Positions 33,504-42,898 of a stretch of DNA of 51,244 nucleotides are shown in pieces (position 1 is the stretch's first letter; every line of letters starts with the position of its first letter). The stretch is taken from assembly GCF_019966535.1 (NCBI RefSeq), contig NZ_JAIMID010000024.1, positions 11,845 to 63,088 on the forward strand, given 5' to 3'. The notes under the pieces are model-generated. The model was given only the letters and a program-made list of their open reading frames with translations, did no database searches and was not told the origin of the DNA. The position numbers were made by a program, and so were the translations under genes. This DNA comes from Mesobacterium pallidum (lineage in GTDB: Bacteria; Pseudomonadota; Alphaproteobacteria; Rhodobacterales; Rhodobacteraceae).

Positions 33504-33989
33504 TCAGATTTTCTGACTGGGCCGCGGATCGTTGGCGACCTTCGCGCCAAGCGCTTCGACCATGTCGATGTAGGTGGTCAGCGAGACAGACTGGCCGGCA
33601 CCTGAGTGGTCAGCGTCGACCGATCCGCCTCGCACCACCCGCGGCAGGTTCGCGAAGGCAATAACATCGGTGACGGGTCGGATATCGATGAAGGGCGTCC
33701 CGAGTGCGACCGCAAGAGCGGCCAAGGGAAATCGTTCGGTCGGCGCGAAACTCGACACGGTGGTCCAACCGAGATGGATGAACGTCCCACCCTCCCCGCA
33801 GATCACGTGCGCGTTTGGCAATGACGCCGCCTGCCTGAGATAGCCGAGATCGCGGAGAACGGCTTTCCGCTCGAGCTTCCGTGCCAGCCCTGTCTGACCG
33901 GCTCGGCGCAGCTCTCTATGCCGCCACCAAGAGGCAGCGGTCGCGCGCAACACGCGCAAGACACCTGTTTGCATGGGAATGCCCTTCAT
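33504..33989 (-). CDS. Hypothetical protein upstream of ardC2
   Basis: A 161-aa protein (156 from ATG 33974, which has AAGGG upstream). It has a very basic N-terminal 50 residues (WWRHRELRRAGQTGLARKLERK) and a mixed C-domain. I do not recognise the family. It is in the same direction as ardC2 with a 39-bp gap, so they probably formed one transcript. Confidence 0.55.
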   Translation of the reverse strand: MKGIPMQTGVLRVLRATAASWWRHRELRRAGQTGLARKLERKAVLRDLGYLRQAASLPNAHVICGEGGTFIHLGWTTVSSFAPTERFPLAALAVALGTPFIDIRPVTDVIAFANLPRVVRGGSVDADHSGAGQSVSLTTYIDMVEALGAKVANDPRPSQKI

Positions 33990-34434
33990 CCGGAAAAACA
34001 GACCGGAACCCGGCCCGGACCCATCTGAGGGACCCCAAAGGCCCTCATCCGTCAGTCACAAAACCCGAAGAACACTTTCTCTTTCCAACCGCCAACTGGA
34101 CCGCGGAAACTGACAAGGGTCCGACACCACCGCGGTTCCCAAGGGCTTCATACAGTCAGTGCCGGTTGGGGTCCAAGATCGGCAAGGAATATCGGCAACC
34201 CCAGCCCGGACGCGGCAATCGTCGCCCTATTATCAATGACTTATCTGATTTTCTCGATCGGCAAAAATCGCGCCTGCTGCGACTTTTCGGGCCCAAAAAT
34301 CTGGATGTCCGACGTTCAGAGCAATCCCGCGTTACGGATTAGCTTGGGAAACGAAGGTGCTGCACCCCCTGCCACCTTGCAATTCAGCAATAATGTCGCT
34401 ATATACCGTCATTATCACTGTAGGGGCATAGATC
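33990..34434. other. Intergenic region, promoters of divergent genes
   Basis: No gene seen. GC-rich on the left, AT-rich near 34200-34260, with the toxin-antitoxin control dyad at its right end. Confidence 0.5.
34390..34415. promoter_or_regulatory. Dyad ATAATG ... CATTAT before Xre-RES genes
   Basis: Perfect 6-bp arms around a TATATA-containing centre, 20 bp upstream of the antitoxin start. The likely promoter/operator is bound by the Xre antitoxin complex. Confidence 0.5.
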
Positions 34435-34785
34435 ATGCACATCACGAACTTTGCAGAAGCTGGGCAATTCGAACCGCGCAAGATCGCCGCAGCCTTGCGC
34501 ACTTCGGCTGAGGAAATCGCATTGACCGTTGGCTTGGGCAAAGATGCGTTGCAGAGGCGAACCCGCATCGGTTCGGACAAGACGCAGCGTCGCCTGCGCG
34601 AGTTGGTTGAGGTGCTGAACAAAGTCGAACCGCGCTTCGGCTCAGAACTGATGGCCTATGCATGGTACCGGTCAGAGCCCCTGCCCGGCTTTGATGGCCG
34701 GACAGCCATGCAGCTGGTGCAGGAAGGCAAAGCTCAGCAAGTTCTGGAATACATCGATGCGGTCGATGCGGGCGTCTTTGCCTGA
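34435..34785 (+). CDS. Xre/MbcA/ParS-type antitoxin
   Basis: A 116-aa antitoxin. The N-terminal HTH-like region (EPRKIAAALRTSAEEIALTVGLG) is followed by the C-terminal DUF2384 toxin-binding domain ending AWYRSEPLPGFDGRTAMQLV, EYIDAVDAGVFA. Its stop overlaps the toxin start (TGATG). Antitoxins of this class cap the RES toxin active site with their C-terminus and repress transcription. Confidence 0.92.
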   Translation: MHITNFAEAGQFEPRKIAAALRTSAEEIALTVGLGKDALQRRTRIGSDKTQRRLRELVEVLNKVEPRFGSELMAYAWYRSEPLPGFDGRTAMQLVQEGKAQQVLEYIDAVDAGVFA

Positions 34786-35297
34786 TGCCGCTGAAAGATG
34801 GGCGCTACACAGGGCCACTCTATCGCGCCCTGAACCCGGTCTATGCGCGTGAACCTCTCTCCGGACGAGGCGCTGAACTCTATGGAGGGCGCTTCAACGC
34901 CAAGGGCACCCCTACGCTCTACACCTCGCTGGATCCCGCGACCGCTCTTAGAGAAGCCAACCAGGTCGGCAGCCTGCAACCCACGATCCTGGTGTCCTAC
35001 AAGGCCGACCTTGGGCCTATTTTCGATACCCGCCATCAGGACGGACTTGACCGGTATGGCGCGACCGAGGCGATGCTTGCCGACCCTGTATGGCGCATGA
35101 AGATGCTCGATGGCCAATTGGTGCCGACACAGGAGTTAGCACGCGCCCTCAATGCGGATGGGTTTGCAGGGCTTCTGATCCAGAGTTTTGCCAAGGGCGC
35201 GTCATCATCGGACTTCAACATCGTTTTGTGGGGCTGGGCTGGCAAAAACGGTTCTTTGGAAGTTGTGGATGACGAAGAACGGCTGTCACGCATGTGA
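34785..35297 (+). CDS. RES-domain toxin
   Basis: A 170-aa toxin with the RES signature: an early YRAL, then SGRGAELYGGRFNAKGTPTLYTS with the conserved Arg, and ALREAN with the conserved Glu. RES toxins deplete NAD+ by phosphorolysis or hydrolysis. It is coupled to the Xre antitoxin as a type II pair that stabilises the RepABC plasmid. The IS3 element starts 23 bp after its stop. Confidence 0.92.
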   Translation: MPLKDGRYTGPLYRALNPVYAREPLSGRGAELYGGRFNAKGTPTLYTSLDPATALREANQVGSLQPTILVSYKADLGPIFDTRHQDGLDRYGATEAMLADPVWRMKMLDGQLVPTQELARALNADGFAGLLIQSFAKGASSSDFNIVLWGWAGKNGSLEVVDDEERLSRM

Positions 35298-35320
35298 GTT
35301 GTGAGACTTGGTGCCGGATC

Positions 35321-36234
35321 TGTCCACCGCGGTGGACATCGGCCGGTCGGAGAAACACGGAATGACCGCGCAGAAGCGCCCTATTGGAATTTGGCTCGGT
35401 AGCTATGATGCGTGTGGAAAGACCGCGGGTCATCCTGCCGTTACCCATGTTGGGCCGTTCGTGGTTGTAAGACCAGAGCCACTCCGTGGCAATCTGCTGA
35501 ACCGCCTCAATGCTTTCGAAAATGTAAAGGTCCAGCCATTCGTGCCGGACCGTCCGGTTGTAGCGCTCGACATAGGCATTCTGCTGGGGCTTGCCGGGTT
35601 GGATATAAGACAGGGTGATGCCCTTGTTCTCAGCCCATTCCATGAGGGTGCCGCTGATGTATTCCGGGCCCTTATCGAAACAAATTGTTCCAAGAGCACC
35701 GCGCCATTCGATGATCTGGTTCAGCGCCCGCACGACCCGCTCAGCAGGCAGCGAGAAGTCGATCTCGATGCCCAAGCCCTCGCGGTTGAAATCATCCAGG
35801 ACATTCAACAGCGAAAACTGGCGACCGTCGCCGAGGCGATCCGCCATGAAGTCCATCGACCACACCTCGTTCGGTGCGTCCGGCACAGCCAGCTCATCAG
35901 GTTTGTCCCGCTTCATCCGTTTGCGCAGCTTGATCCTGCGGTTCAGTTCCAACTCGCGGTAGATCCGATACACCCGCTTGTGGTTCCAGCCATGCCCCTA
36001 GACGTTGCGCAGGTAGAGAAAGCACAGACCGAAGCCCCAGCTCTTCTTCGCTGCTGTCAGCCCCAATAGCAGATCCGCGATTTGCTCGTTCTCATCGTCT
36101 AGGTTGGGGCTGTACCGATAGCAGGTCTCACTGACGTCGAACGCCCGGCACGCCAGCGCAATGCTGACCCCCTTCATCGCCACCGCTTTCACGGCCAACT
36201 CTCGGCGCTGAGCTCGCCGTCTCATTTTTTCCAA
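35321..36234 (-). pseudogene. IS3-family transposase OrfB, with in-frame TAG
   Basis: The integrase-core transposase has HTH_21-like ALACRAFDVSETCYRY, WSMDFMADRL with the first Asp, FDKGPEYIS with the second Asp (usually DNGPE) and NAYVERYNRT with the Glu. A TAG at 35998-36000 interrupts the frame between YLRNV and GHGWNHKRVYR, where related elements have a Lys codon. The C-terminus has also lost the family ending and reads out of the element. It is therefore not expected to be active. Confidence 0.85.
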
Positions 36235-36484
36235 GCGCCTCCTTCAGGAGGTCATTCTGCATGCTGACGTCGGCATACATGCGCTTCAGGCGTCGGTTCT
36301 CCTCGGCCATCGCCTTCATCTCGCTAATCAGGCTGGCGTCCATGCCGCCGTACTTCGCCCGCCATTTGTACAGCGTGGCGCTGCTCATGCCATGTTCCCG
36401 GCACAGTTCGGCGGCAGGCACAACGCCCTCCATCTGGCGCAGCACGCCCATGATCTGCGCCTCGGTGAATCGTGTCTTCTTCAT
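36128..36484 (-). CDS. IS3-family OrfA (HTH_Tnp_1)
   Basis: 118 aa with HTH RFTEAQIMGVLRQMEGVVPAAELCREHGMS followed by a leucine-zipper-like helix (EENRRLKRMYADVSMQNDLLKEAL). ATG 36484 has GAGGAG upstream. In active relatives a programmed -1 frameshift near the end joins it to OrfB; here OrfB is broken, so only the DNA-binding part could be made. Confidence 0.8.
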   Translation of the reverse strand: MKKTRFTEAQIMGVLRQMEGVVPAAELCREHGMSSATLYKWRAKYGGMDASLISEMKAMAEENRRLKRMYADVSMQNDLLKEALGKNETASSAPRVGRESGGDEGGQHCAGVPGVRRQ

Positions 36485-36594
36485 CGGAATCTCCTCGTTC
36501 ATCCTGCCGAGAAAATTTTTCTTCCGCATCTCCTTTAGATCGGTGGGTATTACCATTGGACTAGTTGCCGGTCAGACGTCCACCGCGGTGGACA

Positions 36595-37650
36595 CTAGGC
36601 GGTTTGCATAGCAGTTTTGGATAGACGCTTGATCAAAGCCATTGGATCAAACTGGTCTTGACGTTGGCCCAAGGTAATACTGTGAAAATACGCTCCAAAG
36701 TCCCTGATACGTTTTCCAAGTTGTAGCATGATGAAGATCGCGCATGACGCTTTCTGAGCTCCGACTGCATTCTTGGCTTTTTCGAATGTATCTGGGTGAA
36801 TCCCCATCATGGGTGCAAGTGTTCGAGCATGGTTTTCAATTTCCAACCAGTTTCTAAGTCTCTCTGTGGAGAACGACGTCGCTTGATCGCAAACTGAGGT
36901 TAGCAAGTCTGGTTTCAGAGCTTCATTGCCTATGTTGCTATCTAAATCTTTTTTTTCTTCTTCAGACTTAGATTGGTGCCGGACAGTTTGTCCGTCATTG
37001 GCGGGCAATTCTACAGTTTCTGGTGGGTCATCTGGGGTATGTAAACTCTGGCATTCTCTGTCTGTGTCTGCGAGTAGCGCGTGGTATTCAGGAAGGCTCA
37101 GCTTCCTGCGTAGAGCTCTCCGTGCGTGGCTGATGAATGTGTTGCTGGGATCATGCTCTTCCAAGTGGGCGAGTTTTGTGAGGATCTGTTTGCGGGCAAA
37201 TATCCGATCCCGCCGGTTATTTTCCATCTCATGTGCTATGGCGATAAGCTCGTTCGCACGTTGGAGGAGGGGGGTTAGAGATAGTCCATAACTGATGCAT
37301 TCCCCGCTGGACGAGCGAACGCGGTAGCGCTTTCGGTTCGAGCTGTCATTGCGCTTGATGAAACCGAGTTCAACGAAACGGTTGATGTGTCTGCGAAGGG
37401 TCCGTTCGTCGATACCGCCGACGCGCTGGCAAATCGAGTCGTTGGACGCGAAAACCGTTTCCCCATGGCCGGGCTTCAAGAAACTGAGCATGGCTTGAAG
37501 TGTTTGGATATGGCCAGGACGCAGACCGAATACGCTACGTGCATCTCTCAGTGCCCTGAAGATGGTCCAGATGTCGGTTTCAGCCGCAGAAATTGAGCCG
37601 CAAGATGCATCAGCACCATCGGTTCTGATCGATAGTTTTGTAAATGCCAT
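36595..37650 (-). CDS. repC: RepC replication initiator (RepABC)
   Basis: A 351-aa RepC. The N-terminal DNA-binding domain has GLRPGHIQTLQAMLSFLKPG, SNDSICQRVGGIDERTLRRHINRFVELGFIKR and RYRVRSSSGE. The C-terminal domain includes ARTLAPMMGIHPDTFEKAK and GAYFHSITLGQ. ATG 37650 is used; a weak ribosome site is usual for repC, whose expression is limited by the antisense RNA. RepC binds an origin within its own gene. Its stop codon touches the IS3 end, so the last residues may have been altered by the insertion. Confidence 0.92.
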   Translation of the reverse strand: MAFTKLSIRTDGADASCGSISAAETDIWTIFRALRDARSVFGLRPGHIQTLQAMLSFLKPGHGETVFASNDSICQRVGGIDERTLRRHINRFVELGFIKRNDSSNRKRYRVRSSSGECISYGLSLTPLLQRANELIAIAHEMENNRRDRIFARKQILTKLAHLEEHDPSNTFISHARRALRRKLSLPEYHALLADTDRECQSLHTPDDPPETVELPANDGQTVRHQSKSEEEKKDLDSNIGNEALKPDLLTSVCDQATSFSTERLRNWLEIENHARTLAPMMGIHPDTFEKAKNAVGAQKASCAIFIMLQLGKRIRDFGAYFHSITLGQRQDQFDPMALIKRLSKTAMQTA

Positions 37651-37888
37651 GGTTTGTTCACGACGACCGTTCGGCCCACAACTTCCCTGTCTCTTCCCAA
37701 GATTTCGCTCAGGAAAAGGCAATAAAAATCCGTCCACCGAATCGGTGACTCTTGACCAGTTTGCTGGAGGTTGCTACATCATGAGTGCTAATCGAATGAT
37801 GAGGGCTCTCCAGGGGAAACTTTGGGGGGCTCTTTTCTTTCTGGTCTTCGCTTTTCTCCTCTGCTCGCGTTACTCGGTGTGGCTTGGG
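37651..37888. other. repB-repC intergenic (incompatibility/ctRNA) region
   Basis: 238 bp without a gene. In RepABC plasmids this gap encodes a small antisense RNA. On the minus strand a hairpin CACCGA-T-TCGGTG (37735-37747) is followed by ATTTTTATT (to about 37722), the form of the attenuator that the antisense RNA promotes before repC. The exact RNA ends cannot be read. Confidence 0.6.
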
Positions 37889-38857
37889 TTAGGACCCAGA
37901 GCCGCTCTCATTCCGCCACTGTTTGAAGAGCTGCAAAAGCGTTGCCTCCGCGCGCTCTTCGAACCATCGGCCGAATTCTGGGTTGTCCTTCTTGGCGATC
38001 TTGATGGCGATCGTTTTCTGATCGACTGTCAGTGTTCCCACGGAGCTACCGTCCCCGTCTTTGACGACGGACGTTAGGCTGCGGTTGGCTTGCTTCTTGT
38101 CGCTACGCGCCTTGTTCGAGCAAGCCGAGTAGACTGCCTGAAACTTCTCCGCGCTTGGAGTGTCGTCGGGCAGGGCGGCAATTGCCTCTTTGGCCGTGTT
38201 CACCAGATCTATCTTTTTTGAGAACGCGGCCAGGTCACCCCACTGCCGTCGTCCGATGCCATGTGCCGGCCCGATCAGCTGTACAAGCCCTTCTGGCAGT
38301 TGCTCTATGACGACGCGATGGTTGGATACGCCCTGCCGTGTCAAGCCTAGAGCATCCTGAATAACGTTTGGCTTGTAACCTGATTCCTGCATCTCTTTGA
38401 TAAAAAGAGATTTCTCGATGAAAGACGGGTCTAGTCGGAGGTTGTTCTCTTGGCCCTGTGCGATCAGAGATGCGTCGTCATCCAAGGTTCGAACGATCGC
38501 CTTGACCGTTCCGCCGACCATGCGGATCGCTGCAAGTCTGCGTCGGCCGTAGATGATACGGTATCTGTCCGGTTGGGCCGATGGACGGACCATAATTGGC
38601 ACTTGTTGCCCATGCTTGCGAATGCTTTCGGCCAACTCATCAATACTGGAATCCTCCAGTACCAACCGATCGCGCAGACCATCCATGTCAATCTGATCGG
38701 GCTCGATGTCCCGAATGGAATTCGCGGTAATCTCGCGCAAAGAGTCGCGCAATCCGCCAACAGATCCTGGCAGTTTTGCCGCTTTTGGCGGGGTAGGGGA
38801 GGGGGCCGCGCTCTGCTTCTCGTCCTTTGGAGGCTGATTGAAGATATTTCGGGCCAT
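37889..38857 (-). CDS. repB: RepB partition protein (RepABC)
   Basis: A 322-aa ParB-family protein. The N-terminal peptide MARNIFNQPPK interacts with RepA in the family. The ParB nuclease-like domain spans about 45-140 (ESIRKHGQQVPIMVRP, YGRRRLAAI) and the HTH about 150-200 (DALGLTRQGVSNH). The start ATG overlaps the repA stop (TGATG). It binds parS and works with RepA in segregation and autorepression. Confidence 0.93.
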   Translation of the reverse strand: MARNIFNQPPKDEKQSAAPSPTPPKAAKLPGSVGGLRDSLREITANSIRDIEPDQIDMDGLRDRLVLEDSSIDELAESIRKHGQQVPIMVRPSAQPDRYRIIYGRRRLAAIRMVGGTVKAIVRTLDDDASLIAQGQENNLRLDPSFIEKSLFIKEMQESGYKPNVIQDALGLTRQGVSNHRVVIEQLPEGLVQLIGPAHGIGRRQWGDLAAFSKKIDLVNTAKEAIAALPDDTPSAEKFQAVYSACSNKARSDKKQANRSLTSVVKDGDGSSVGTLTVDQKTIAIKIAKKDNPEFGRWFEERAEATLLQLFKQWRNESGSGS

Positions 38858-40056
38858 CAGCGACGCCCCCATGCCATTTGGATTGTTTGTTCCAACTCAT
38901 CGCCAACGCCGTTCACGCTGGTCAGAGCGCGATCAATCGTTTTCCTGATGAACTGGCTCGGATCAACTTCGTAGACGGTTTGCTGGGTCATGCCGGCGTC
39001 CGAGATTGCTGTAGACTTCAGCATTGGCTCAGTCATGACCTGACCGGCCAAGATCGATCTCAGGTAGCCCGCCATTTGCGTCTGAGGCCCGTCCGAAGGC
39101 TCGTATCTCGTTATCAAGAACTTAACGAAGTCCCAGGTAACGCGCCGGCCAATGGCTTCTTCGACAGCCTTCACCGTTTCCGAAGCAAGCTTGAGGAACT
39201 GGCTCATAGAAGCAATGTCGAGCATGCCTGGTACCACCGTTACCAGGAGCCCCGTCGAGGCTGCCAACGCCGTTAGGGTAAGAAAACCAAGTTGAGGTGG
39301 ACAGTCGATCAGAACGATGTCGTAATTCGCCTCTACTTCCTCAAGCGCTAAGGCGAGACGCTCCGCAAATATGGGCTGCACCCGGCGGGCGAGGGCGTTT
39401 GCCGTCTCAGTTTCGTATTCCGAGAGCATTAGGCCCGCTGGGACCATATCGAGCTTATGGAAGTAAGTTTTTTGGATAACGGCCGAGAGCGGAACTTGTT
39501 CCTCATATCTCAGGGCATCATAGATTGTGCCGCCTTCAGCGAACTCGAGCTCAGGCCGAAAGCCGAAAAAGGTGGTCAAACTTGCCTGCGGATCGAGATC
39601 CAAGACCAACACTCGGTAACCTCGCAAAGCATACCGTTGTGCAAGATGGATCGTTGCTGTTGTTTTTGATGATCCGCCTTTGAAATTGACGACAGATATC
39701 ACCTGGAGACGATCGCCGTCACGTCGACCAGGGCGGTAGCTTTCTGCGTTCTTTCCGGTGCGCCCCAGAATGTCGCGCAGCTTATCGATCTCCTGGGCTG
39801 TGTAGAACCGGTGTCCGCGGTTGTCTGTTTGAACTTCCGGGAAGCTGCCGTCCTTGTGCCGGTTGCGCAGGTTAGATGTGCTCACGCGCAGGAGGCTGGC
39901 AACTTCGGTAGAACTGAAACGGCGCAGGGACTTTCGTTCTTCGGGCTCGAAAGCGATCTTCATCTGGCGATCCAAAGATTCAGCCAGATTGTCGGCAAAT
40001 GCTCCGATGTCGGAAGAGCCTATGCCTTGCGCGTATCCAACGTTACGATCATCCAT
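38857..40056 (-). CDS. repA: RepA partition ATPase (RepABC)
   Basis: A 399-aa ParA-type protein. An N-terminal MerR-like HTH (FSSTEVASLLRVSTSNLRNR) is followed by the ATPase domain with FKGGSSKTT (125-133) and LIDCPPQLGF. It represses the repABC promoter and segregates the plasmid with RepB. It is first in the operon; the 340 bp upstream hold the control region. Confidence 0.94.
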   Translation of the reverse strand: MDDRNVGYAQGIGSSDIGAFADNLAESLDRQMKIAFEPEERKSLRRFSSTEVASLLRVSTSNLRNRHKDGSFPEVQTDNRGHRFYTAQEIDKLRDILGRTGKNAESYRPGRRDGDRLQVISVVNFKGGSSKTTATIHLAQRYALRGYRVLVLDLDPQASLTTFFGFRPELEFAEGGTIYDALRYEEQVPLSAVIQKTYFHKLDMVPAGLMLSEYETETANALARRVQPIFAERLALALEEVEANYDIVLIDCPPQLGFLTLTALAASTGLLVTVVPGMLDIASMSQFLKLASETVKAVEEAIGRRVTWDFVKFLITRYEPSDGPQTQMAGYLRSILAGQVMTEPMLKSTAISDAGMTQQTVYEVDPSQFIRKTIDRALTSVNGVGDELEQTIQMAWGRR

Positions 40057-40398
40057 GTCCTGCCGCCCACTCTCGGCCTCTGTTGAGGCTCTTGGTCATT
40101 CTGACGGTGTACAGCGCGTCTGACGCGTTTTGCCGTCAGAACGGGAATGCCACGATCAAGTGAGTCCGGCAAGAAGAATCTAGATGTAGTGTGAAAGTTA
40201 TCCACAGCACCAATACGTACAGTCACATCAAGATAACCGCAAGTTGTTGATTTTACGGCAATAAGTCCACAAGACCGTGCTTCAAGCCGCTCATGAGGAT
40301 TGTTTGGACGGTATTGGCTAAACCCATGCAACCAATGGCACAATTGACCTTCTGACAGTGTTTGGAGCGATAGATTCAGCTGTTTGAGCCTCTGCTAG
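40057..40398. other. repABC promoter/control region
   Basis: No gene. It contains the large inverted repeat at 40099-40141, a perfect DnaA box TTATCCACA (40198-40206) and AT-rich DNA to about 40300. Confidence 0.6.
40099..40141. repeat. Nested palindrome upstream of repABC (parS/operator candidate)
   Basis: Outer perfect arms TTCTGACGG / CCGTCAGAA enclose an inner GCGTC-T-GACGC palindrome, about 43 bp before repA. It could be the RepA operator or a parS site for RepB. Confidence 0.55.
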
Positions 40399-41307
40399 TT
40401 ACAGTTGGGAGTGAGCCGATTCTGATGAAATTAGGCCAAGCCGCTCCGCGCGTTCGAGCAACATTTTGACCGAAGACGGCTGCCAGCTGGTACGACCTCG
40501 AGGGGTCCGTTCGCGCATCGATTCCAGCCGGTCGCAGATCGCCTGCAGCGTGATTTCGGGGTCCGCGCCTTTGATCGCTGCGACGATGGCCGGCAGGCGG
40601 TCATTGGTTTCGCGGCGTCCGGCGCGGCCAAGCACCTCGGCAGGAAGGAAACCGTCTCTGACATAGGCCTTCACAGCGCGGAGCAGTCGGCTTTGTGTCC
40701 AATGGCGATCTGGGGACAGTCGGCCATTGATGATCCGCAGCAGGTCTTCCCAGGCCATATCCGGCCGCAAGCGGCGCACATGGGGCACCCAATCCTGCGC
40801 GGTCTCGTTGAGGCGCTCCATATAGCCGTCCTGTCGCGCAAGCCGCACCTTGCGCAGCGCGGCGGGATCCTTGGCGCGTAGCCCAGGATTGCCACCAACG
40901 CGCCCTTTGGCGCGCGCAGAGGCAAGCCCGGCCTTGGTGCGTTCGCGGATCAGAGCGCGCTCGAACTCGGCCGCGGCACCCAGAACCTGCAGCGTGAACT
41001 TGCCTTGCGGGGATGCGGTGTCGATGGGATCCTGCAGGGAGCGGAAGAAGGCGCCCTTGGCCTCCAGACGTTCGATCACCTCCAGCAAGTGCGACAGAGA
41101 CCGCGCAAGCCGGTCGATCCGCACAACGACCAGCGTATCGCCGCTCTGGACGCGTTCGAGCACGCGTGCCAGCACCGGTCGCGCGCGATTGCCGCCCGAG
41201 GCGTGCTCTTCAAAGATCTCGACGCAACCCGCAGTTTGCAGGGCCTCAGACTGGGGCAGGGGGGTCTGATCCTCTGTGGAAACACGGGCGTAGCCTATCA
41301 GGGGCAT
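40399..41307 (-). CDS. Serine recombinase (resolvase/invertase family)
   Basis: A 302-aa protein. The resolvase catalytic domain starts IGYARVSTEDQ (Arg8, nucleophile Ser10), with VRIDRLARS (Arg69) and an E-helix EFERALIRERTKAGL. The C-terminal extension of about 160 residues beyond the usual HTH is longer than in Tn3 resolvases. ATG 41307 fits the family start. Located beside the RepABC replicon, it may resolve plasmid multimers. No companion transposase is present. Confidence 0.88.
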   Translation of the reverse strand: MPLIGYARVSTEDQTPLPQSEALQTAGCVEIFEEHASGGNRARPVLARVLERVQSGDTLVVVRIDRLARSLSHLLEVIERLEAKGAFFRSLQDPIDTASPQGKFTLQVLGAAAEFERALIRERTKAGLASARAKGRVGGNPGLRAKDPAALRKVRLARQDGYMERLNETAQDWVPHVRRLRPDMAWEDLLRIINGRLSPDRHWTQSRLLRAVKAYVRDGFLPAEVLGRAGRRETNDRLPAIVAAIKGADPEITLQAICDRLESMRERTPRGRTSWQPSSVKMLLERAERLGLISSESAHSQL

Positions 41308-41515
41308 GAAATCGGGCCGTTTGCAATTTAAGGTATCGCTAATAAACGACCGTTTGTAAGCGAATGCAAGTGCCGGCTCTGTGGGGCTGTTCAGTCCAAA
41401 GCCCTTGGTTCCCTTACGCTGAGCGCGATCAGCGAGCTCTCGCAGACCATTGCGCGCACGTGCTATATAAAGTGTGCAGGCGCACCCTGACAAAACCCTT
41501 GGGTAAAATGCCAAA

Positions 41516-42601
41516 ATGCCATATTTTGCACATATGGAGCCTCAAGCATGTATAAAGTATAATATTTTTGATGATCCTCTTGAGGATGCGGAGGAGCTTG
41601 AAGAGACTTCTGAGGACGACCTGTGGTTCTTGCCCGGTCCGATGGAAGAGGAGCCGCATTATCTGCCGCCCGGACCTAGGGCCGAAGTGCGTGAGACCGC
41701 TGTTCTTGACGATTGGCGACGTGCCGAGGCGGGCCATGCTGCCCGCCTTGCCCGTGTGGCCGGCCGGATCGGGGCGCTAGACGACCGTCTGAAGCGTGGC
41801 CCGGAAGGCTGGCGGCACAGGCTTGCGTTGATCGAGGCGGCAGACCTCAGCTGGTTTGCAGGCGACCGAATTGGCCCGGATCGGCTGGCGCTCTGGATAT
41901 CCATGCGCTTGTCCGGCGTGCAGGACGACACCGCAGCGCTTGCGCGTGTCGGATGGGCGGTGCGGCGTCTTACAGGCGGTCCCGGCCCAGACGTGGACCT
42001 GTCCGCCTTCCTCGATCGCCGTGACCCCGAGAACATGGTGGATGAAGCCGAGCCCTTCGCGGATCGCGCGGGCGGGTGGCTTGACCTGATGGCGCAAGCC
42101 GCCGACCTGCACCCGATCACGCGTGCCTGCATGGGGTTTCACCTCTGGAGCCTCGCGGGCCTCGGACAGCAGAGCAACCGAATGGAAGCGGCGGTCACGG
42201 CGTCGCGCATTGCCGCGCATGAGGGCGAGGGGGCAATATTCGCACCCCTGGCCATGGGTGGGGCGGGGGCGCTGCGCGCCGGCGGCCCCCCGGCTGAACG
42301 TTTGGCGCGCTGGCTCGAGAAAATGGAAACGGCCTGCCTGACCGCGATGCGGCACCTCGACGATATCGAGACATGGTCGGCGCTGGCGGAAGCCGAGATG
42401 ACCCCACTCTCGGGCAAGACGCCGCCAGCCCTGCGCGGAGTGCTGACCGAATGGCCCCTGGTCTCTGCCCCTATGGCCGAGGCCCTGACCGGAGCCAGCC
42501 GCGCCGCTGTCCAGCGCAACCTCGCCTGGATGGAAGCGCGGGATCTGGTCCGCGAGCTAACAGGGCAAGGACGGTTCCGAATGTGGCGCGCCACAAACTG
42601 A
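41516..42601 (+). CDS. RHE_PE00001-family protein (DUF1612/HTH)
   Basis: A 361-aa protein typical of rhizobial and roseobacter plasmids. It has an acidic N-terminus, WRHRLALIEAADLSWFAGDRIGPDRLALW and a C-terminal winged helix (WPLVSAPMAEALTGASRAAVQRNLAWMEARDLVRELTGQGRFRMW). ATG 41534, inside a CCATAT/ATATGG dyad, is an alternative start. It is divergent from the serine recombinase. A DNA-binding role is likely; its biological function is unknown. Confidence 0.85.
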   Translation: MPYFAHMEPQACIKYNIFDDPLEDAEELEETSEDDLWFLPGPMEEEPHYLPPGPRAEVRETAVLDDWRRAEAGHAARLARVAGRIGALDDRLKRGPEGWRHRLALIEAADLSWFAGDRIGPDRLALWISMRLSGVQDDTAALARVGWAVRRLTGGPGPDVDLSAFLDRRDPENMVDEAEPFADRAGGWLDLMAQAADLHPITRACMGFHLWSLAGLGQQSNRMEAAVTASRIAAHEGEGAIFAPLAMGGAGALRAGGPPAERLARWLEKMETACLTAMRHLDDIETWSALAEAEMTPLSGKTPPALRGVLTEWPLVSAPMAEALTGASRAAVQRNLAWMEARDLVRELTGQGRFRMWRATN

Positions 42602-42701
42602 TTGTCGAAGCGATCTGTGCGCGCCGATGTTGCGTCTATCCGCAGCACGGCTGAAACGGTGAGGAGCACCGTTTTGCAGATGCTCGAGGTCAAAGAGTTC
42701 G

Positions 42702-42791
42702 GCTGATCGGCTGAGACAATTCGGCTATCGCCACGTCCCCAACTACCATGAAAGCATTGTCGACTGGGTCGTGACCGGTCTGCGGGTATAA
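42702..42791 (+). pseudogene. Rhodanese-domain 3' remnant
   Basis: 29 codons, ADRLRQFGYRHVPNYHESIVDWVVTGLRV-stop in pieces, match the closing helix and strand of rhodanese domains (L..GY..V..Y...I..WV..GL.V). Nothing rhodanese-like precedes it, so only the tail survives. The rest of 42602-42898 holds no gene. Confidence 0.5.
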
Positions 42792-42898
42792 ACCGGACAG
42801 ACCATACAACGCTCCAAGCGACGAACGAGCCGTTGTCGCAATGGCCTGTCCAGTGATGTCTTCTTGAAAATCGCCTTCGGAAAGAGCAGGGGCAGGAC

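Larger units (their letters stand above)
35321..36594 (-). mobile_element. IS3-family insertion sequence (inactivated)
   Basis: 1274 bp with terminal repeats beginning TGTCCACCGCGGTGGAC at both ends (35321 onward and, reversed, up to 36594). It has the orfA/orfB arrangement of IS3 elements. No 3-4 bp target duplication is seen (ATC on the left, CTA on the right), so the flanks have been rearranged. The right end abuts the repC stop codon exactly. Confidence 0.85.
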
